From positions 1 to 34,874 of the forward strand of contig SKRC01000216.1 of assembly GCA_007118695.1 (NCBI GenBank): a DNA stretch of 34,874 nt. Direction: 5' to 3'. A program made the position numbers and the translations under genes. Below are positions 33,063 through 34,874 of the stretch, in pieces (positions within the stretch are counted from its first letter, which is position 1; every line of letters begins with the position of its first letter). This stretch comes from Balneolaceae bacterium. GTDB taxonomy: Bacteria > Bacteroidota > Rhodothermia > Balneolales > Balneolaceae. The notes below the pieces were generated by a model. The model saw only the letters and a program-made list of their open reading frames with translations, made no database searches and was not told the DNA's origin.

Positions 33063-33899
33063 GTGGACCGACTGGCTAACTATACCTATATTTTTATACT
33101 GATCTTTTTATTTATCCTTGAAGGGCGCTCGGATGATCATATACGCATTCTGATTGCACTTTTTCTTTCCTTTATCATTTCCATGTATGCATTTCTTGTC
33201 AACTGGATCACATTGGACGGCGCATTTGCTGCCACCGTATTTGGTACAGTTGCCCTGGGCCTGGGAGGGTGGATACTGGCCGGCCTGGTGCTGGTATTCT
33301 TTGTAAGCAGCAGCCTGATTACCCGGCACAAGGATCAGTCCGGAAATAAAACCTCGATGGGAATATTTACCGAATGGACCAAAGAGCGCAGAAATGGGTT
33401 GCAAATCTGGGCTAACGGATTTTGGATAGCACTTTTTGCTGTCATCTGGTTTCTGTTTCGCGATGAAACACTTTTGGTGATGGCCTCAGCCGCATTGGCG
33501 GCCGCCACCGCCGATACCTGGGCTACTGAACTCGGCAGCCGGAAGAAGGGCCATACCATTCTGATAACAAATTTCAGAAAAGTGGACCCCGGAACGGATG
33601 GCGCAATCAGCCTGAAAGGAACACTTGCCGGATTCTGGGGAGCTCTGCTTATTGCGTTTGCCTTTTTTATTTTCAACCGCGATACCAATATGGAAATCAT
33701 TTCCATTGTGGCATTTAGTGGTTTTTTAGGTTGTATAGCAGATTCATATCTTGGGGCGATTTATCAACATAACAACCCCGATTCAAACCACTGGTTTAAC
33801 AGGTATTTTCATTCTCATGATAGTGGAAACAATGCTGTTAACTGGGCTGCAACGGGATTAGGTGCACTGTTTGCATTATTCTTAATTCAACTGACCTGA
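33063..33899 (+). CDS. DUF92/TMEM19 family membrane protein (VTE6-like)
   Basis: Integral membrane protein of about 278 aa with some seven to eight hydrophobic helices. Family-typical segments are DGAFAATVFGTVALGLGGW, AAATADTWATELGS (about 155-168), VDPGTDGAISLKGTLAG (about 181-197) and GFLGCIADSYLGAIYQ. The family includes plant VTE6, which phosphorylates phytyl phosphate with CTP, so a prenyl- or polyprenyl-phosphate kinase role is conceivable but not shown. The start is uncertain: an in-frame GTG at 33063 lies 5 bases after the DUF3098 stop, while the frame opens at a GTG at 33021 inside that gene. The ATG at 33061 is in another frame. A symporter gene follows after one base. Confidence 0.82.
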   Translation: MDRLANYTYIFILIFLFILEGRSDDHIRILIALFLSFIISMYAFLVNWITLDGAFAATVFGTVALGLGGWILAGLVLVFFVSSSLITRHKDQSGNKTSMGIFTEWTKERRNGLQIWANGFWIALFAVIWFLFRDETLLVMASAALAAATADTWATELGSRKKGHTILITNFRKVDPGTDGAISLKGTLAGFWGALLIAFAFFIFNRDTNMEIISIVAFSGFLGCIADSYLGAIYQHNNPDSNHWFNRYFHSHDSGNNAVNWAATGLGALFALFLIQLT

Positions 33900-33900
33900 T

Positions 33901-34874
33901 ATGAAATGGTATAAAACCCTGCATTGGCAAATCATCATCGGTCTTATTCTCGGCCTGATCTGGGGACTTATATCAAGCGCAACGGGTACGGCCGATTTTA
34001 CGGCCAACTACATAAGGCCGTTTGGGACGATCTTTGTAGATCTGCTCAAATTGATAGCCATCCCATTGATCGTTGCCTCCCTCATTGTCGGAATTACGAG
34101 CCTGAACGACACGGCCAAACTCTCGAGAATGGGAGGAAAGACGATCGCCATTTATATGGTGACCACCACCTTTGCCATTACCATCGGGCTGACCACGGTT
34201 AATATCATGCAGCCCGGCAAGGCATTGCCCGAGGAGACCAGGATCTCGCTAATGGAAAGTTATGGTGAAGATGTGGAAGACAGGGATGAGGCTGCCCGGG
34301 AAGTGCTGGAGCGCAGCCCGCTTCAATTCCTGGTGGATATTGTCCCTGAAAACTTCCTGGATGCGGCGTCCGATAATGCGAACATGCTGCAGGTCGTTTT
34401 TGTGGCGGTGCTGCTGGGGATTGGGTTGATCAACATACCGGTCCAGAAGGGGGAGGTACTGATTAACTTTTTTAGTGCCTTAAATGATGTGATTATCAAA
34501 ATTGTCGATTTTATCATGAAAACAGCCCCTTACGGCGTTTTTGCTCTTATGGCTGCTGTAATCGTGGACCTGGCCGGCGATGATCTCTCGCAGGCCCTGA
34601 ACCTGCTCACCGCCCTGGGCTGGTACTGCCTGGCGGTTTTTATCGGCCTGATGCTGCATGTATTTATCATCTATTCCAGTCTGTTTAAACTATTCAGCAA
34701 GATGAAACTGTTCGATTTCTTCCGGGCGATTCAGCCTGCAATTGTGCTGGGTTTCAGTACCAGTTCGAGTGTGGCGACTCTTCCTGTTACCATGGAAAGG
34801 GTCGAGAAAAACCTGGGGGTCAATGAAGAGGTCTCCAGTTTTGTGCTGCCGGTCGGTGCCACGATCAATATGGA
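33901..34874 (+). CDS. Dicarboxylate/amino acid:cation symporter (DAACS), 3' part cut by window
   Basis: Sodium- or proton-coupled importer of C4-dicarboxylates, glutamate or aspartate (GltP/DctA/GltPh family). The visible 324 codons start MKWYKTLHWQIIIGLILG and run through several helices: GTIFVDLLKLIAIPLIVASLI (TM2/3 region), MLQVVFVAVLLGIGL (TM4/5), IVDFIMKTAPYGVFALMAAVI (TM6), and the HP1 loop VLGFSTSSSVATLPVTMERVEKN with its Ser-rich motif. The frame continues at VLPVGATINM at the window edge, so TM7 with NMDGT, HP2 and TM8 lie beyond it. The start is one base after the DUF92 stop. Between TM3 and TM4 is an acidic insert (YGEDVEDRDEAAREVLE), common in bacterial members. Substrate not determinable. 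Confidence 0.92.
   Translation, partial: MKWYKTLHWQIIIGLILGLIWGLISSATGTADFTANYIRPFGTIFVDLLKLIAIPLIVASLIVGITSLNDTAKLSRMGGKTIAIYMVTTTFAITIGLTTVNIMQPGKALPEETRISLMESYGEDVEDRDEAAREVLERSPLQFLVDIVPENFLDAASDNANMLQVVFVAVLLGIGLINIPVQKGEVLINFFSALNDVIIKIVDFIMKTAPYGVFALMAAVIVDLAGDDLSQALNLLTALGWYCLAVFIGLMLHVFIIYSSLFKLFSKMKLFDFFRAIQPAIVLGFSTSSSVATLPVTMERVEKNLGVNEEVSSFVLPVGATINM

Noticed and set aside
33061-33063. ATG directly after the DUF3098 stop as start of the DUF92 gene
   Set aside because: It is in a different frame from the DUF92 coding sequence; the in-frame candidates are GTG at 33063 or 33021.

Overview
The window looks like a chromosomal segment of a Bacteroidota-related bacterium, most plausibly Balneolota/Rhodothermia (for example Balneolaceae). 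The grounds are a DUF3098 membrane protein, the exported family misnamed 'asparagine synthetase B' in Bacteroidota, a LuxC-like reductase of Bacteroidota type, few Shine-Dalgarno sequences, and very acidic exported proteins that suggest a halophile. This placement is inference; no rRNA or other decisive marker is present. About 26 protein genes are supported, plus one remnant gene. I found no tRNA, rRNA, CRISPR array, insertion sequence or prophage.

Layout. (1) 64-5816 (+): a type IV pilus-like motor and alignment module: PilT-type ATPase, a one-chain PilM-PilN fusion (as in GspL), a PilO-like protein, and a secretin with a C-terminal SPOR domain, ending at a hairpin terminator. (2) 6038-6844 (-): alpha/beta hydrolase. 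(3) 7313-10515 (+): amino-acid-lipid locus: OlsB/GlsB-type N-acyltransferase, PlsC/OlsA-type O-acyltransferase, and a DedA membrane protein fused to an alpha/beta-hydrolase domain that has lost its catalytic Ser and His. (4) 10570-11046 (-): TadA. (5) 11411-13109 (+): an unrecognised lipoprotein plus a C-terminally anchored coiled-coil protein. (6) 13354-18813 (-): PpiC-like lipoprotein, SurA-like chaperone, MoxR ATPase and a VWA-like membrane protein. (7) 19209-20908 (-): a CNT nucleoside transporter behind what appears to be a thymidine kinase gene with its middle deleted in frame. (8) 21068-22948 (+): PIG-L deacetylase and LuxC-like acyl-CoA reductase. (9) 22977-23266: a nested inverted-repeat element. 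(10) leuS (+) and gltA (-), convergent. (11) 28088-32685 (-): maf, TPR protein, exported 'AsnB-like' protein, mazG, tightly packed. (12) 32798-34874 (+): DUF3098, DUF92 and a dicarboxylate/amino-acid symporter cut by the window edge.

The genes most worth following are the pilus-like module with its rearranged domain architecture (envelope machine anchored to peptidoglycan through SPOR instead of the usual AMIN domains), the pseudo-hydrolase/DedA fusion in a lipid synthesis operon, and the collapsed thymidine kinase beside a nucleoside importer. The last suggests that thymidine salvage has been lost or moved elsewhere in this lineage, unless the deletion is an assembly artefact. Intergenic space is rich in low-complexity GTTA-type repeats and degenerate short repeats that generate spurious reading frames.
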